Assembly: GCA_020847095.1 (NCBI GenBank) | Contig: JADLCR010000044.1 | Coordinates: forward strand, 1 to 41,675 | Reading direction: 5' to 3' | Source: Oligoflexia bacterium | GTDB taxonomy: Bacteria; Bdellovibrionota; Bdellovibrionia; JABDDW01 | DNA length: 41,675 nucleotides | Part shown: positions 24,830 through 35,057 of the stretch, one piece after another | Layout of the letters: every line of letters begins with the position of its first letter | How positions within the stretch are numbered: the stretch's first letter is position 1 | Made by a program: the position numbers and the translations under genes | The notes under the pieces: model-generated | Told to the model about the DNA's origin: nothing | Database searches by the model: none | What the model saw: the letters and a program-made list of their open reading frames with translations, nothing else

Positions 24830-25846
24830 TTATTCAATGCCCTGGTCAAGGCCCAGACCGTAGACAATCTGCCAAAAGGGGTAGATTCGGGCGAGCTCAG
24901 CAATTTCGAATTTCAAATAAGTTCCATCTTTTTCTGAAAGCTTGTCAGAAGTTAAATTTTTAGCGATTAATCCGTTCACGTCGTTGACACCAACGAGATA
25001 GCCTAAGTCTTTCATGGATTCATTTTGAATTTCTACGAGACTCACTTTCACGAACCCTTTTTCATCGGGTTGGAGTTTGGCTCCGAAATGCAGCAGGGCT
25101 TTAATCACTTTCATTTCATCATTTTTGACCGTGACGCGCTTATCTTCGGATGCAAAAAGATACTCATTAAACCACTCAACAAAGCCTTCGAGCATTTCTT
25201 TTTTGAGTAATGTAATGCGCTGTTTTCCCTCGCCTAGATCTTCCATCTTGAGAAAGCCAAGTCCTTGAAGACCTTCCATCAGGGCCTGCATTTTTGAAGT
25301 GGGCTCTTGGAATACTTGTATGGTGAATTTTCTTAGCGGACCGGGTTTGACATCGACACCGCCACCTTCAACGGGGGTTCCCCATTTATGAGCGACAAAC
25401 ATCAAGATTGCTGCAAGTTTATTGGCTTGGTGAGGCGTGAATGACGGGGCTTTGCCACCGCCGCCTTTGTAATTCATTGATCCTTGCGCCTGCTCTAGAT
25501 TTTTAATTCGTTTGTTGGCTTCCCGTAAATGGTCGTTAATGGTTTTAACCATCGACTTCAGCCACTCGGGAAATTTGTCAAACTGAGCCTGAAGGGCATT
25601 ATAAGGAAGTTCAATAATCTCGCTATCCAACGCGGCGCGAATGCTGGCTGATCGGGGCTTGCGATCAAAGAAAGCCATTTCACCGATCATGGCACCGGCG
25701 CCAACCTCTGCTAGTTCAATTTCCGAATTTCCTTTTGGCTTAAATACGACCAGGCGTCCCTTTTTGACAACGTACATGCTGTCAGGGGGATCGCCCTCTT
25801 TGAACAAAATTTCGCCTTGTTTGAGCTGCCGGATGTGCGATGCCAT
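24830..25846 (-). CDS. Cyclic-nucleotide-binding (CRP/CAP-type) domain protein with unknown C-terminal part
   Basis: The first 120 residues are a cNMP-binding domain (GEILFKEGDPPDSMYVVKKGRLVVF, then VGAGAMIGEMAFFDRKPRSASIRAA). Gly55-Glu56 and Arg65-Ser66 occupy the positions of the phosphate- and sugar-contacting Glu and the Arg-Ser pair of E. coli CAP, so cAMP binding is plausible. A C-helix (about 100-130) follows. From residue 140 to 338 I do not recognise a domain; there is no obvious CRP helix-turn-helix, so it may act through protein partners or a divergent winged helix. It is 49 bp downstream of the CoA-transferase B gene on the same strand, with GGAGGGAG upstream, so it is probably the last gene of the thiolase operon. 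Confidence 0.85.
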   Translation of the reverse strand: MASHIRQLKQGEILFKEGDPPDSMYVVKKGRLVVFKPKGNSEIELAEVGAGAMIGEMAFFDRKPRSASIRAALDSEIIELPYNALQAQFDKFPEWLKSMVKTINDHLREANKRIKNLEQAQGSMNYKGGGGKAPSFTPHQANKLAAILMFVAHKWGTPVEGGGVDVKPGPLRKFTIQVFQEPTSKMQALMEGLQGLGFLKMEDLGEGKQRITLLKKEMLEGFVEWFNEYLFASEDKRVTVKNDEMKVIKALLHFGAKLQPDEKGFVKVSLVEIQNESMKDLGYLVGVNDVNGLIAKNLTSDKLSEKDGTYLKFEIAELARIYPFWQIVYGLGLDQGIE

Positions 25847-25895
25847 TTGCCTATACTTGCTCCCTCCAGTGGAGCCGGCTCTTTACTCAAATTTA

Positions 25896-26552
25896 TTAAA
25901 CGGCGACTGGTTTCAGCTCAGGTGAAATAATCAGCTTTGCCTCTGTTACTTCTTGAATCTGGGCTGCAGTCATTCCTGGGGCGTGTTCTTTCAACAACAA
26001 ACCCTTTGGAGTGACTTCCATTACCGCTAAATCAGTTACTATTAAGTTTACCACTCGAATTCCAGTGAGCGGTAGTGTGCACTTTTTGAGAATCTTCTTT
26101 TCTCCAGTCTTTCCATCGCAATGCTGCATTGCGATAATGACTTTCTTGGCTCCGGCGACGAGGTCCATGGCCCCACCCATACCTTTGACCATTTTACCTG
26201 GAATCATCCAGTTAGCCAAAGATCCAGTTTCATCAACTTGCATCGCTCCCAGGACTGTAAGATCAATGTGGCCGCCTCGAATCATGGCAAATGAATCAGC
26301 CGACGAAAAAAAACTCGCCCCAGAAACCGTAGTCACTGTTTGCTTGCCGGCGTTGACAAGATCTGGATCAACTTCACTTTTTAGAGGAAACGGTCCCATT
26401 CCCAAAATGCCATTTTCTGATTGAAGCAATACTTCCTTAGTTTTTGGAATGTGGTTGGCCACCAAAGTGGGCATGCCAATTCCCAAATTGACTGTGAATC
26501 CATCCTCAATTTCTTGAGCAATGCGCATGCAAATTTGATCACGGGTTAACAT
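25896..26552 (-). CDS. scoB: 3-oxoacid (succinyl-CoA:acetoacetate) CoA-transferase subunit B
   Basis: Subunit B carries the catalytic Glu of family I CoA-transferases. The 218 residues contain [18 protein letters not shown] and [15 protein letters not shown], where Glu46 (SENG) is the attacking residue. They also contain the substrate-binding block [23 protein letters not shown] and [27 protein letters not shown]. With subunit A it exchanges CoA between succinyl-CoA (or acetyl-CoA) and acetoacetate. The order A then B with the TGATG junction (stop of A, start of B) is typical. Whether the physiological donor is succinyl-CoA or acetyl-CoA (AtoDA) cannot be decided from sequence. Confidence 0.94.
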   Translation of the reverse strand: MLTRDQICMRIAQEIEDGFTVNLGIGMPTLVANHIPKTKEVLLQSENGILGMGPFPLKSEVDPDLVNAGKQTVTTVSGASFFSSADSFAMIRGGHIDLTVLGAMQVDETGSLANWMIPGKMVKGMGGAMDLVAGAKKVIIAMQHCDGKTGEKKILKKCTLPLTGIRVVNLIVTDLAVMEVTPKGLLLKEHAPGMTAAQIQEVTEAKLIISPELKPVAV

Positions 26553-27250
26553 CAGGCCTCCCTCACGGTGAGATTTTCAATGCGTTTGACGTAAGATGGT
26601 CCTTTAATGATCCGCTTCACGTAAACTCCTGGAACGTGAATCTGATCCGGATCAAAAGTTCCGGTGGCCACAATTTCTTCAGCTTCGACTATGGTCACCT
26701 TCGCTGCGGTGGCCATCATCGGATTGAAATTGCGAGTGGATTTTCGAAAGAGGAGATTTCCGTATTCGTCAGCCTTCCAAGCTTTTACAAAGGCAAAATC
26801 CGCCTTTAGAGCGCGCTCTAAAATATAAGTTCGACCATCAAAGTCTTTAGTTTCTTTACCTTCGGCAACTTTGGTGCCGACTCCCGTTGGGGTGTAAAAC
26901 CCGGGAATTCCCGCACCGCCAGCGCGAATTCGCTCAGCCAAGGTGCCTTGAGGGCAAAACTCAACTTCAAGTTCACCGGACAAATATTGCTTTTCAAAAA
27001 GCTCATTTTCTCCGACATAACTAGAAATCATTTTTTTGATTTGCTTATTAGCCATCACGATTCCAAGTCCAAAATCAGAAACGCCCGCGTTATTTGAAAT
27101 ACAGGTTAAGTTTTTACTCCCTTTTTTTCTCAAAGCTTGGATCAGATTTTCAGGAATGCCACAAAGTCCAAACCCACCGCACATAATGGTGGCGCCATCA
27201 AAGACATCGAAAATGGCGTCGTCAGCGGATTTATAAATTTTTGATTTCAT
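26552..27250 (-). CDS. scoA: 3-oxoacid CoA-transferase subunit A
   Basis: Subunit A of a family I CoA-transferase: [25 protein letters not shown] (residues 20-44), [48 protein letters not shown] and a C-terminal [26 protein letters not shown]. It pairs with subunit B (overlap of one base, TGATG). ATG at 27250 is chosen over an upstream in-frame start at 27301 because the extra residues ([14 protein letters not shown]) are not family-like and would run into the thiolase gene. Its start shares one base with the thiolase stop (TGATG), giving three coupled genes for acetoacetate metabolism. Confidence 0.94.
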   Translation of the reverse strand: MKSKIYKSADDAIFDVFDGATIMCGGFGLCGIPENLIQALRKKGSKNLTCISNNAGVSDFGLGIVMANKQIKKMISSYVGENELFEKQYLSGELEVEFCPQGTLAERIRAGGAGIPGFYTPTGVGTKVAEGKETKDFDGRTYILERALKADFAFVKAWKADEYGNLLFRKSTRNFNPMMATAAKVTIVEAEEIVATGTFDPDQIHVPGVYVKRIIKGPSYVKRIENLTVREA

Positions 27251-28437
27251 CAGTCGATCCTCTCTAGGATAACGGCACTCGCTTCTCCACCACCAATACA
27301 AATTGAGGCCATTCCGCGCTTAAGTTTTTCGCGTTTCATCGTGTGAATCAAAGTGGTTAATATTCTTGCGCCACTGGCCCCGATCGGGTGTCCCAAAGAG
27401 ACCGCTCCGCCCAGCGGATTTACCCGAGCAGCGTCCAGCCCTAATTCTCGAATGCAAGCGAGGGCGACCACACTAAAGGCTTCATTGACTTCAAAGACGT
27501 CGATATCTTTAAGCGTAAGTCCGGTTTTTTTAAGAACCTGATTCATCGCTTTTGCGGGGGCGGTGGTAAACCATTCTGGCGCTTGCGCTGCTGAAGCTTG
27601 TCCCACAATTCTCACCAAGGGCTTGAGTCCAAGCGCTTTAGCTCTGGCTTCGCTCATCACCACATGAGCCGCCGAACCATCATTTATAGAGCTCGCGTTT
27701 GCAGCGGTGACGCTTCCTTGTTTATCAAACGCGGGCTTCAGAGTTGGGATCTTTTCAAATTTGACTTTGAATGGTTCTTCATCTTTTTCAAAAAGTGTTT
27801 GTTCCTTGGAATTGGGTTGCTGAACCGACACCGGAGTTATTTCTTGTTTAAAAAGTCCCGATTCTGTGGCCTTTTGGGAACGTTTGTAGGACTCGATGGC
27901 AAATTGGTCTTGATCCTCTCGTGAAATCGTTTTTTCTCTGGCGCAGAGTTCAGCCGCATTTCCCATATGGTAATTGTTGTAGACGTCCCACAGTCCATCT
28001 TTGATCATAGAATCGGTGAGTTGGGCGTGCCCCATTTTAAATCCGAGTCGGGATTTTTCTAAAAGGTGAGGAGTCAGGGACATATTTTCTTGTCCGCCGG
28101 CCACGATAACTTCTGCGTCTCCAGATTGAATGGCTTGAGCCGCCAGCATCACGGCCTTTAGCCCGCTGCCACAAACCTTGTTAATGGTCATACAGGCCAC
28201 CGAATTCGGTAGGCCCGCGAAGATGGCGGCCTGCCTGGTGGGGGCTTGACCTACTCCAGCGGTCAGCACGTTACCCATAATCACTTCATTGACCAGATCA
28301 GGATTGATTCCGGCGCGTTCAATGGCGGCTTTAATCGATAGGCTCCCCAGTTGAGGGGCCGTTAGCGCCGAAAGTGCTCCTTGAAAGGTGCCGATGGGAG
28401 TTCGGGTGCTGCTCACAATAACTACGGACTGACTCAT
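27250..28437 (-). CDS. Acetyl-CoA acetyltransferase (thiolase)
   Basis: Thiolase interconverts two acetyl-CoA and acetoacetyl-CoA plus CoA. The 395-residue protein has the nucleophilic Cys89 in [11 protein letters not shown], the catalytic His350 in [11 protein letters not shown] and Cys380 in [10 protein letters not shown]. It starts [23 protein letters not shown]. The ATG at 28437 is preceded by AAAGGAG; the longer in-frame start at 28518 would add a non-conserved Ser/Arg-rich leader. Together with the two CoA-transferase subunits it would catabolise acetoacetate (activation, then thiolysis to acetyl-CoA), or run backwards toward acetoacetate. It is the first gene of the unit and is divergent from the zinc-knuckle gene. 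The fadA/phaA/atoB subtype is not resolved. Confidence 0.96.
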   Translation of the reverse strand: MSQSVVIVSSTRTPIGTFQGALSALTAPQLGSLSIKAAIERAGINPDLVNEVIMGNVLTAGVGQAPTRQAAIFAGLPNSVACMTINKVCGSGLKAVMLAAQAIQSGDAEVIVAGGQENMSLTPHLLEKSRLGFKMGHAQLTDSMIKDGLWDVYNNYHMGNAAELCAREKTISREDQDQFAIESYKRSQKATESGLFKQEITPVSVQQPNSKEQTLFEKDEEPFKVKFEKIPTLKPAFDKQGSVTAANASSINDGSAAHVVMSEARAKALGLKPLVRIVGQASAAQAPEWFTTAPAKAMNQVLKKTGLTLKDIDVFEVNEAFSVVALACIRELGLDAARVNPLGGAVSLGHPIGASGARILTTLIHTMKREKLKRGMASICIGGGEASAVILERID

Positions 28438-28582
28438 TTTTCTTCTCCTTTGAGATTTGGACCGCCAAAGCCTCGTCGAGCCTTGTATTTTTGTCAAAAA
28501 AAAAGACTTGCCAAGCATTGAGAACCCACTCTAGGGTCAGATTGGACTTAGTGTATCTTTTGCCTTCGGAGGAAGAAGCCCC

Positions 28583-29182
28583 ATGGCGGCCAAAAAGAAA
28601 ATTAAATCAAAAGCGAAAGCGGCGGGACCAAAAGCTGCTGCAAAAACATCAAAGAAGACAGCAATGAAACTTAAAAAACCCGAGTTAAAACAAAAACTTA
28701 CGGCTAAAGCTAAAAGCCAATTATCAAAGCTTCCAGAAGCTAAAGGCGCCGCCCCCAAGGGCAAGGGAGCAGCAAAATCTCCCGAGGTCGTCGCGGCTAA
28801 AGTGGAAGTGGCCGAGGTCATTTTAACTAATGCCGACGGTAAGCAATATTGCCGGGCTGCCGACTGCGACGCCGAAGGCACTACCGACGGATATTGCCGA
28901 TTTCATTACATCGCCCTTTGGAAGCGCAACCGCGCTAAAACCAAGATCCTTCAAGGTGGCAAACTGGATAAATACATTGAAGATTTAACAGCAAAATATC
29001 CTGACCGTTATCTTGAAATTTTAAGAAAAGATTTGAGCTCGGAAAAGGATTTTAACCTCATTATTTCTGAAATGGATGTTGAGGATAGCAATGACGAGGC
29101 AGAATCCGAAGAGGAAGCTAGTCGGTTTATCGAGGAAGTAAGAGGAGGAATCCCTACTTCCGACGATGACGAGGGCTTTTAG
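28583..29182 (+). CDS. Basic Lys/Ala-rich protein with a C/H zinc-knuckle-like motif and acidic tail
   Basis: The 199-residue product has three parts. Residues 1-75 are very rich in Lys, Ala and Pro, like a histone H1/AlgP-type DNA-binding tail (AAKKKIKSKAKAAGPKAA). Residues 90-108 hold Cys90, Cys95, Cys105 and His108 (CX4C-X9-CX2H), a plausible zinc-binding knuckle, followed by a basic helix (YIALWKRNRAKTKI). The C-terminus (about 164-199) is highly acidic (Glu/Asp/Ser). There is no signal peptide. I infer a nucleic-acid-binding or chaperone-like role. GGAGGAAG 8 bp before the ATG is a strong ribosome-binding site. It is divergent from the thiolase gene, and the last 29 bp overlap the convergent gene. 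Confidence 0.8.
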   Translation: MAAKKKIKSKAKAAGPKAAAKTSKKTAMKLKKPELKQKLTAKAKSQLSKLPEAKGAAPKGKGAAKSPEVVAAKVEVAEVILTNADGKQYCRAADCDAEGTTDGYCRFHYIALWKRNRAKTKILQGGKLDKYIEDLTAKYPDRYLEILRKDLSSEKDFNLIISEMDVEDSNDEAESEEEASRFIEEVRGGIPTSDDDEGF

Positions 29183-29672
29183 CCTTTTCGGGCTTGTCAG
29201 ATTCTAAAGCGCCGGCTTCCGCTAAAAACCGGTCGGCCGCTTGTTCAAGATCTGAGTTGTCGCTACTGACCTTCAAATAAACAGGGGCCCCTTCAAATTC
29301 AAAGGGGTGCCATTCTTTAGGGACTTCAATATCGCCTTCAGCGGAGAAGTACTCAGAGATCAGTGATCCCAGCGCATCGAGAGCCCGATTGAGATGGGTC
29401 ATCACGTCTTTTTTCTGAGGTGAATGATCAACACTGGCTTCAAAGTTAACCTGATTGATCCCAACGGTGCTTTGAAAGCCGACTCTCAGGCAAACCTCTT
29501 CGAGGAAGATTTTACCCTCTACAACGACCCGTTTGTCCTTCGCCTGCGCTTTGAACTGGGTTTCGATGACTTCACGAACCATTTTTGAAAAATCGGCTGG
29601 CAAATCCGTGCTCTTTTTAGAGCTCGCTTTTCTTGCTTTCATCATGATTTTAAACACTGCCAGCGTTGACAT
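29154..29672 (-). CDS. Conserved-looking protein of unknown function (172 aa)
   Basis: I do not recognise this family. Residues 1-30 are basic (KARKASSKKS). The middle (about 35-155) alternates helix and strand (MVREVIETQFKAQAKDKRVVVEGKIFLEEVCLRVGFQSTVGINQVNFEASVDHS, then VPKEWHPFEFEGAPVYLKVSSDN). The tail is basic (KAKSPRHRRK). It has no signal peptide, so it is cytoplasmic. The start is unsure: the ATG at 29672 has almost no ribosome-binding site, and in-frame ATGs at 29645 and 29642 are also possible. The promoter of miaB runs over the first codons. The end overlaps the zinc-knuckle gene by 29 bp. Confidence 0.7.
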   Translation of the reverse strand: MSTLAVFKIMMKARKASSKKSTDLPADFSKMVREVIETQFKAQAKDKRVVVEGKIFLEEVCLRVGFQSTVGINQVNFEASVDHSPQKKDVMTHLNRALDALGSLISEYFSAEGDIEVPKEWHPFEFEGAPVYLKVSSDNSDLEQAADRFLAEAGALESDKPEKAKSPRHRRK

Positions 29673-29695
29673 TATTTGTCCAGAAAGACTATAAG
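29666..29695 (+). promoter_or_regulatory. Sigma70-type promoter of the miaB-guaB-guaA-dnaE run
   Basis: A perfect TTGACA (29666-29671) and TATAAG (29690-29695, 5 of 6) are separated by 18 bp on the plus strand. They lie 34 bp or less from the miaB ATG at 29724. The -35 overlaps the start codon of the divergent 172-residue gene. Confidence 0.65.
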
Positions 29696-29723
29696 AATGG
29701 GTTCAATTGAGGTCCTTTAAGTT

Positions 29724-31067
29724 ATGGAAATGAGTCAGAATCTAGGTCGAGGGCAAAAGGTTTATATCACAACCTACGGCTGCCAAATGAACGAGCACGA
29801 CACAGAGCGCATGTACTCGCTTCTGGAGCTCAATAAGTACCTGGCTGCGACCTCACCGGAAGAAGCGGATATCATCATTATCAATTCATGCTCCGTTCGC
29901 GAAAAGCCCGTTCATAAAGTCATGTCGGAGATTGGAACCTACAAATCCTTAAAAGAAACCAAATCCCAACTGAAGATCGGAGTGGGTGGGTGTGTGGGCC
30001 AAATGGAGGGCAAGAAGCTTTTGCAAAAAGCAAGGTTGCTTGATTTCGTTTTTGGTACCGATTCTATCGATCAGCTTCCTCAAATATTAGATTCCGTAGT
30101 TCAAGAAAATAAGCGTGACGCGTGGACACGGATGGGGCATCGAGAAACCTATTCTTTAGAAACATTGGTCCGAAAAACCAAGGTCAATGCTTTTGTGACC
30201 ATCACTAAGGGCTGTGATAATTTTTGCTCTTTTTGTGTGGTGCCCTTTACGCGCGGAAGAGAACGAAGCCGTTTGATGAGCGAATTGATTTCTGATGTTC
30301 GAGGCCTAGTTTCTCGCGGAGTTAAAGAAATCACCTTGCTTGGTCAAAATGTAAACTCTTACAAGTGCCCCGAAGGGGCTGGCGGCCTCAGCGAGCTATT
30401 GAAACGAGTCTGCACAGAGACTGATGTGGAGCGCGTGCGCTTTACAACAAGCCATCCAAAAGATTTTGATGATGCGCTCATCGAAGTCTTAGCCAAGCAC
30501 ATTGATAAGCTCGGACACTATGTTCATTTACCAGCCCAGTCCGGCTCTTCAAAAATTCTTGAGATGATGAACCGAGGTTACACTCGGGAGGCCTATTTGG
30601 AAAAGGTTCATAAGATAAAAGCCGCCATTCCCAATGTGAATCTATCAACAGACATCATCGTTGGGTTTCCCGGTGAGACTGACGAAGATTTCGAGCAAAC
30701 GCTTAGCCTCCTCCAAGAGGTGGAATATGAAAATGTATACGGATTCATGTACAGTCCCAGACCGTTTACAAAGGCGCTCAAGTACACAGAGCAGGTTCCC
30801 GAGGAGATCAAGAATCAACGGCTTCAGCGACTCCTTGAGTTTCAGGATTCCTTGAGTGAAAAGATTGTCCATAAATACGATCAGAAAATTTTTGACGTGC
30901 TTGTAGAAGGACCTTCCCGTCACAATAAGAATGTCTACATTGCTCGGACAAGTCACAACAAGGTGGTCCATTTTGAATCCGACACTGACCTTGTCGGAAA
31001 AACTTTGCCTATGAAAATTGTCAGAGCGCAGCCGTTTGTGCTTTGGGGAGAGGTCGTTTCGCAATGA
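29724..31067 (+). CDS. miaB: tRNA-2-methylthio-N6-dimethylallyladenosine synthase (MiaB)
   Basis: MiaB is a radical-SAM methylthiotransferase that adds a methylthio group to i6A37 of tRNAs reading codons that start with U. In 447 residues the N-terminal UPF0004 domain holds Cys20 (YGCQMNEHDTE), Cys56 (NSCSVRE) and Cys90 (GGCVGQ), ligands of the auxiliary cluster. The radical SAM motif CDNFCSFC has Cys164, 168 and 171, and a C-terminal TRAM domain includes KIFDVLVEGPSR. Length fits the family (about 440-475). Start is ATG at 29724 (a second ATG lies 6 bp on). It opens a tight run of genes: the next start overlaps its stop by 4 bp. Confidence 0.97.
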   Translation: MEMSQNLGRGQKVYITTYGCQMNEHDTERMYSLLELNKYLAATSPEEADIIIINSCSVREKPVHKVMSEIGTYKSLKETKSQLKIGVGGCVGQMEGKKLLQKARLLDFVFGTDSIDQLPQILDSVVQENKRDAWTRMGHRETYSLETLVRKTKVNAFVTITKGCDNFCSFCVVPFTRGRERSRLMSELISDVRGLVSRGVKEITLLGQNVNSYKCPEGAGGLSELLKRVCTETDVERVRFTTSHPKDFDDALIEVLAKHIDKLGHYVHLPAQSGSSKILEMMNRGYTREAYLEKVHKIKAAIPNVNLSTDIIVGFPGETDEDFEQTLSLLQEVEYENVYGFMYSPRPFTKALKYTEQVPEEIKNQRLQRLLEFQDSLSEKIVHKYDQKIFDVLVEGPSRHNKNVYIARTSHNKVVHFESDTDLVGKTLPMKIVRAQPFVLWGEVVSQ

Positions 31068-31531
31068 ATGAGCGCATCCGCATATTTCCAAATGGGTTAT
31101 CGTTAGGCGGAGCTAAGTTTCGACCTAGCCTCATCTTTAAAGATAAAACAGAGCGTTATGTTTTACCCCTTTGGCTCGATCGGTCGGGGGTCACACTTCT
31201 GCTATCTCAAAGCGACGGTAAAGCTAACTCGGTGCACCCCTATGGCGGTGTATTGAAGATTTTTGATCTTTTAGGGGTCAAAATCACTTCGGTCTACTTT
31301 TATGACGTCAGGGGTCAAACTCAGTACGCCTTGGTGGAGGGTTATCAGGGAGAAAAGCCATTTGAATTATCGTTGAGAGCAGAGGAAATCGTTGGCTTTA
31401 GCGTCAATTCGGGTTGTGAGTTTTGGACCAATGAAAATGTCATTGAAAAGAGTCGAGTTCTGAACTTAGATTTGATTATCCGGAAAGCTCATACAGACCA
31501 TGTTCAACCGATGCCTGATGGGCTTCATTAA
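31064..31531 (+). CDS. BFN (bifunctional nuclease, DUF151-type) domain protein
   Basis: The 155 residues match the BFN fold pattern: GLSLGGAKFRPSLIFKDKTERYVLPLWLDRSGVTLL near the N-terminus, HPYGGVLKIFDLLGVKITSVYFYDVRGQTQYALVEGY in the middle, and RAEEIVGFSVNSGCEFWTNENVIEKS toward the end. BFN family proteins are annotated as nucleases with DNase and RNase activity, but the activity of this divergent copy is not shown. ATG at 31064 overlaps the miaB stop by 4 bp (ATGA) and is preferred over an upstream TTG. A miaB-BFN pair is a recurrent arrangement in delta-proteobacteria-like genomes, from memory. It is cytoplasmic. Confidence 0.78.
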   Translation: MNERIRIFPNGLSLGGAKFRPSLIFKDKTERYVLPLWLDRSGVTLLLSQSDGKANSVHPYGGVLKIFDLLGVKITSVYFYDVRGQTQYALVEGYQGEKPFELSLRAEEIVGFSVNSGCEFWTNENVIEKSRVLNLDLIIRKAHTDHVQPMPDGLH

Positions 31532-31546
31532 CTTAGGGGGCTCGCC

Positions 31547-33525
<1,979 letters not shown>

Positions 33526-33527
33526 AA

Positions 33528-35057
33528 ATGGAACACGCTGGGGGGATAGTTGTTCTGGATTTTGGTTCCCAATTCACTCAACTCATTGCGCGACGGGTGC
33601 GCGAATTAGGGGTGTATAGCGAAATTCTCCGCTTTGATGCGCCCTTTGAAACAATCAAAAAGAAGTTACCTAAAGGAATCATTCTCAGTGGTGGACCGAG
33701 TTCTGTTTATGATGAAGAAGCTCCGCAGAGAAACGACCTTGCAGAATTGTTAAAGTTATCGCCAGTGCTCGGCATTTGCTATGGCATGCAGCTCTTCAGT
33801 CACCGCTTTGGCGGAAAAGTAAAAGCTGGAAGTACTCGTGAGTACGGGCGCATGCCGATCATGTGGCTCAACGGCGCCAAGACCCAGAATGTATGGATGA
33901 GTCACGGAGACCTTGTCGAAGAGTTGCCACCGGATAGTGTTGGCTTGGCGAAATCTCAATCGGGGCATTGGGCAGCAATTGAAAATACTAAAGTAGGTCT
34001 GGGCTTTACGGGGCTGCAATTTCATCCGGAAGTTTCTCACACCGAAGGCGGGCTTGAGGTACTTTCGGACTTTGTTTTTAAGAAATGCAAAGCGATTAAA
34101 AATTGGCAAGGCCAAGGAGTTATAGATCACCTCATCCAAGAAATTCGAACTCAAGTCGGTGAAAGCGGTCGGGTGCTGTGCGCGCTAAGTGGCGGAGTGG
34201 ATTCGACCGTGACGGCGACTCTACTACTAAAGGCATTAGGGCGAGAGCGCCTTCAATGTGTTTTTGTTGATACGGGTCTCATGCGAGATCAAGAAGCGCA
34301 CGAAGTGATGAAGGCCTACGAGACTTTGAAACTTCCAGTAAAAGCTGTTTTTGCTGAACAAGAATTTATGTCGCAGCTTGCGAATATCGAAGATCCAGAG
34401 CAAAAAAGAAAAATCATCGGCCGTGTTTTTGTTGAAGTGTTTGAAAAAGCGACGAAAGAATTTCCGTGCCAATGGTTGGCACAAGGAACCTTATACCCTG
34501 ACGTTATTGAAAGTGTAAATCTGCGCGGGCAAAGTGTTACTATAAAAAGTCACCACAACGTCGGTGGGCTTCCTGAACGAATGAAGTTAAAACTTGTTGA
34601 GCCTCTGCGAGAGCTTTTTAAAGATGAAGTCCGAAAGCTTGGGCGCGACTTAGGCGTTCCGGAAAATCTGTTGATGCGTCATCCTTTTCCTGGGCCTGGC
34701 CTGGGCATACGGATTTTGGGCGCTGTCAACAAAGACGATGTGAGCATTCTTCAAAAAGCTGATCGCATCTATGTCGACGAATTAAAGGCCTCAGGCCTTT
34801 ATGAGAAAATATGGCAGGCTTTTGCGGTTTTATTGCCAGTGAGAAGTGTCGGTGTGATGGGTGACGGACGCACCTACGATCGTGTGATAGCGCTCAGGGC
34901 CGTGACCTCGTTGGATGGAATGACGGCTGATTGGTATCCTTTCGATCACGCATTTTTGTCTCGAGTCAGCAGCCGTATTGTCAATGAAGTTAAAGGTGTT
35001 AATCGGGTGGTTTACGATGTTTCAAGCAAGCCACCGGCCACCATAGAATGGGAGTAA
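33528..35057 (+). CDS. guaA: GMP synthase (glutamine-hydrolysing)
   Basis: GuaA aminates XMP to GMP using glutamine and ATP. The class I glutamine amidotransferase domain (1-190) has catalytic Cys84 (GICYGMQ), His166 and Glu168 (FHPEVSHTE). The ATP pyrophosphatase domain has the PP-loop SGGVDST at 221-227. The dimerisation domain has HPFPGPGLGIRILG and the ending PPATIEWE. ATG at 33528 has GGAG in good position upstream (33519-33522). An in-frame GTG at 33522 that overlaps the guaB stop is an alternative. The last 10 bp overlap the dnaE start. Confidence 0.97.
   Translation: MEHAGGIVVLDFGSQFTQLIARRVRELGVYSEILRFDAPFETIKKKLPKGIILSGGPSSVYDEEAPQRNDLAELLKLSPVLGICYGMQLFSHRFGGKVKAGSTREYGRMPIMWLNGAKTQNVWMSHGDLVEELPPDSVGLAKSQSGHWAAIENTKVGLGFTGLQFHPEVSHTEGGLEVLSDFVFKKCKAIKNWQGQGVIDHLIQEIRTQVGESGRVLCALSGGVDSTVTATLLLKALGRERLQCVFVDTGLMRDQEAHEVMKAYETLKLPVKAVFAEQEFMSQLANIEDPEQKRKIIGRVFVEVFEKATKEFPCQWLAQGTLYPDVIESVNLRGQSVTIKSHHNVGGLPERMKLKLVEPLRELFKDEVRKLGRDLGVPENLLMRHPFPGPGLGIRILGAVNKDDVSILQKADRIYVDELKASGLYEKIWQAFAVLLPVRSVGVMGDGRTYDRVIALRAVTSLDGMTADWYPFDHAFLSRVSSRIVNEVKGVNRVVYDVSSKPPATIEWE

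Noticed and set aside
26011-26424. Plus-strand ORF of 137 codons inside the CoA-transferase B gene
   Set aside because: It is Pro/Ser/Thr-rich low-complexity translation of the opposite strand with no ribosome-binding site.
28438-28582. Perfect TTGACA on the minus strand in the thiolase/zinc-knuckle gap as a promoter
   Set aside because: No acceptable -10 element lies 16-18 bp downstream, so the hexamer alone in an A/T-rich tract was not called.
30645-31091. Minus-strand ORF of 148 codons opposite the end of miaB
   Set aside because: The sense strand encodes a complete MiaB TRAM domain; the antisense frame has no family features.
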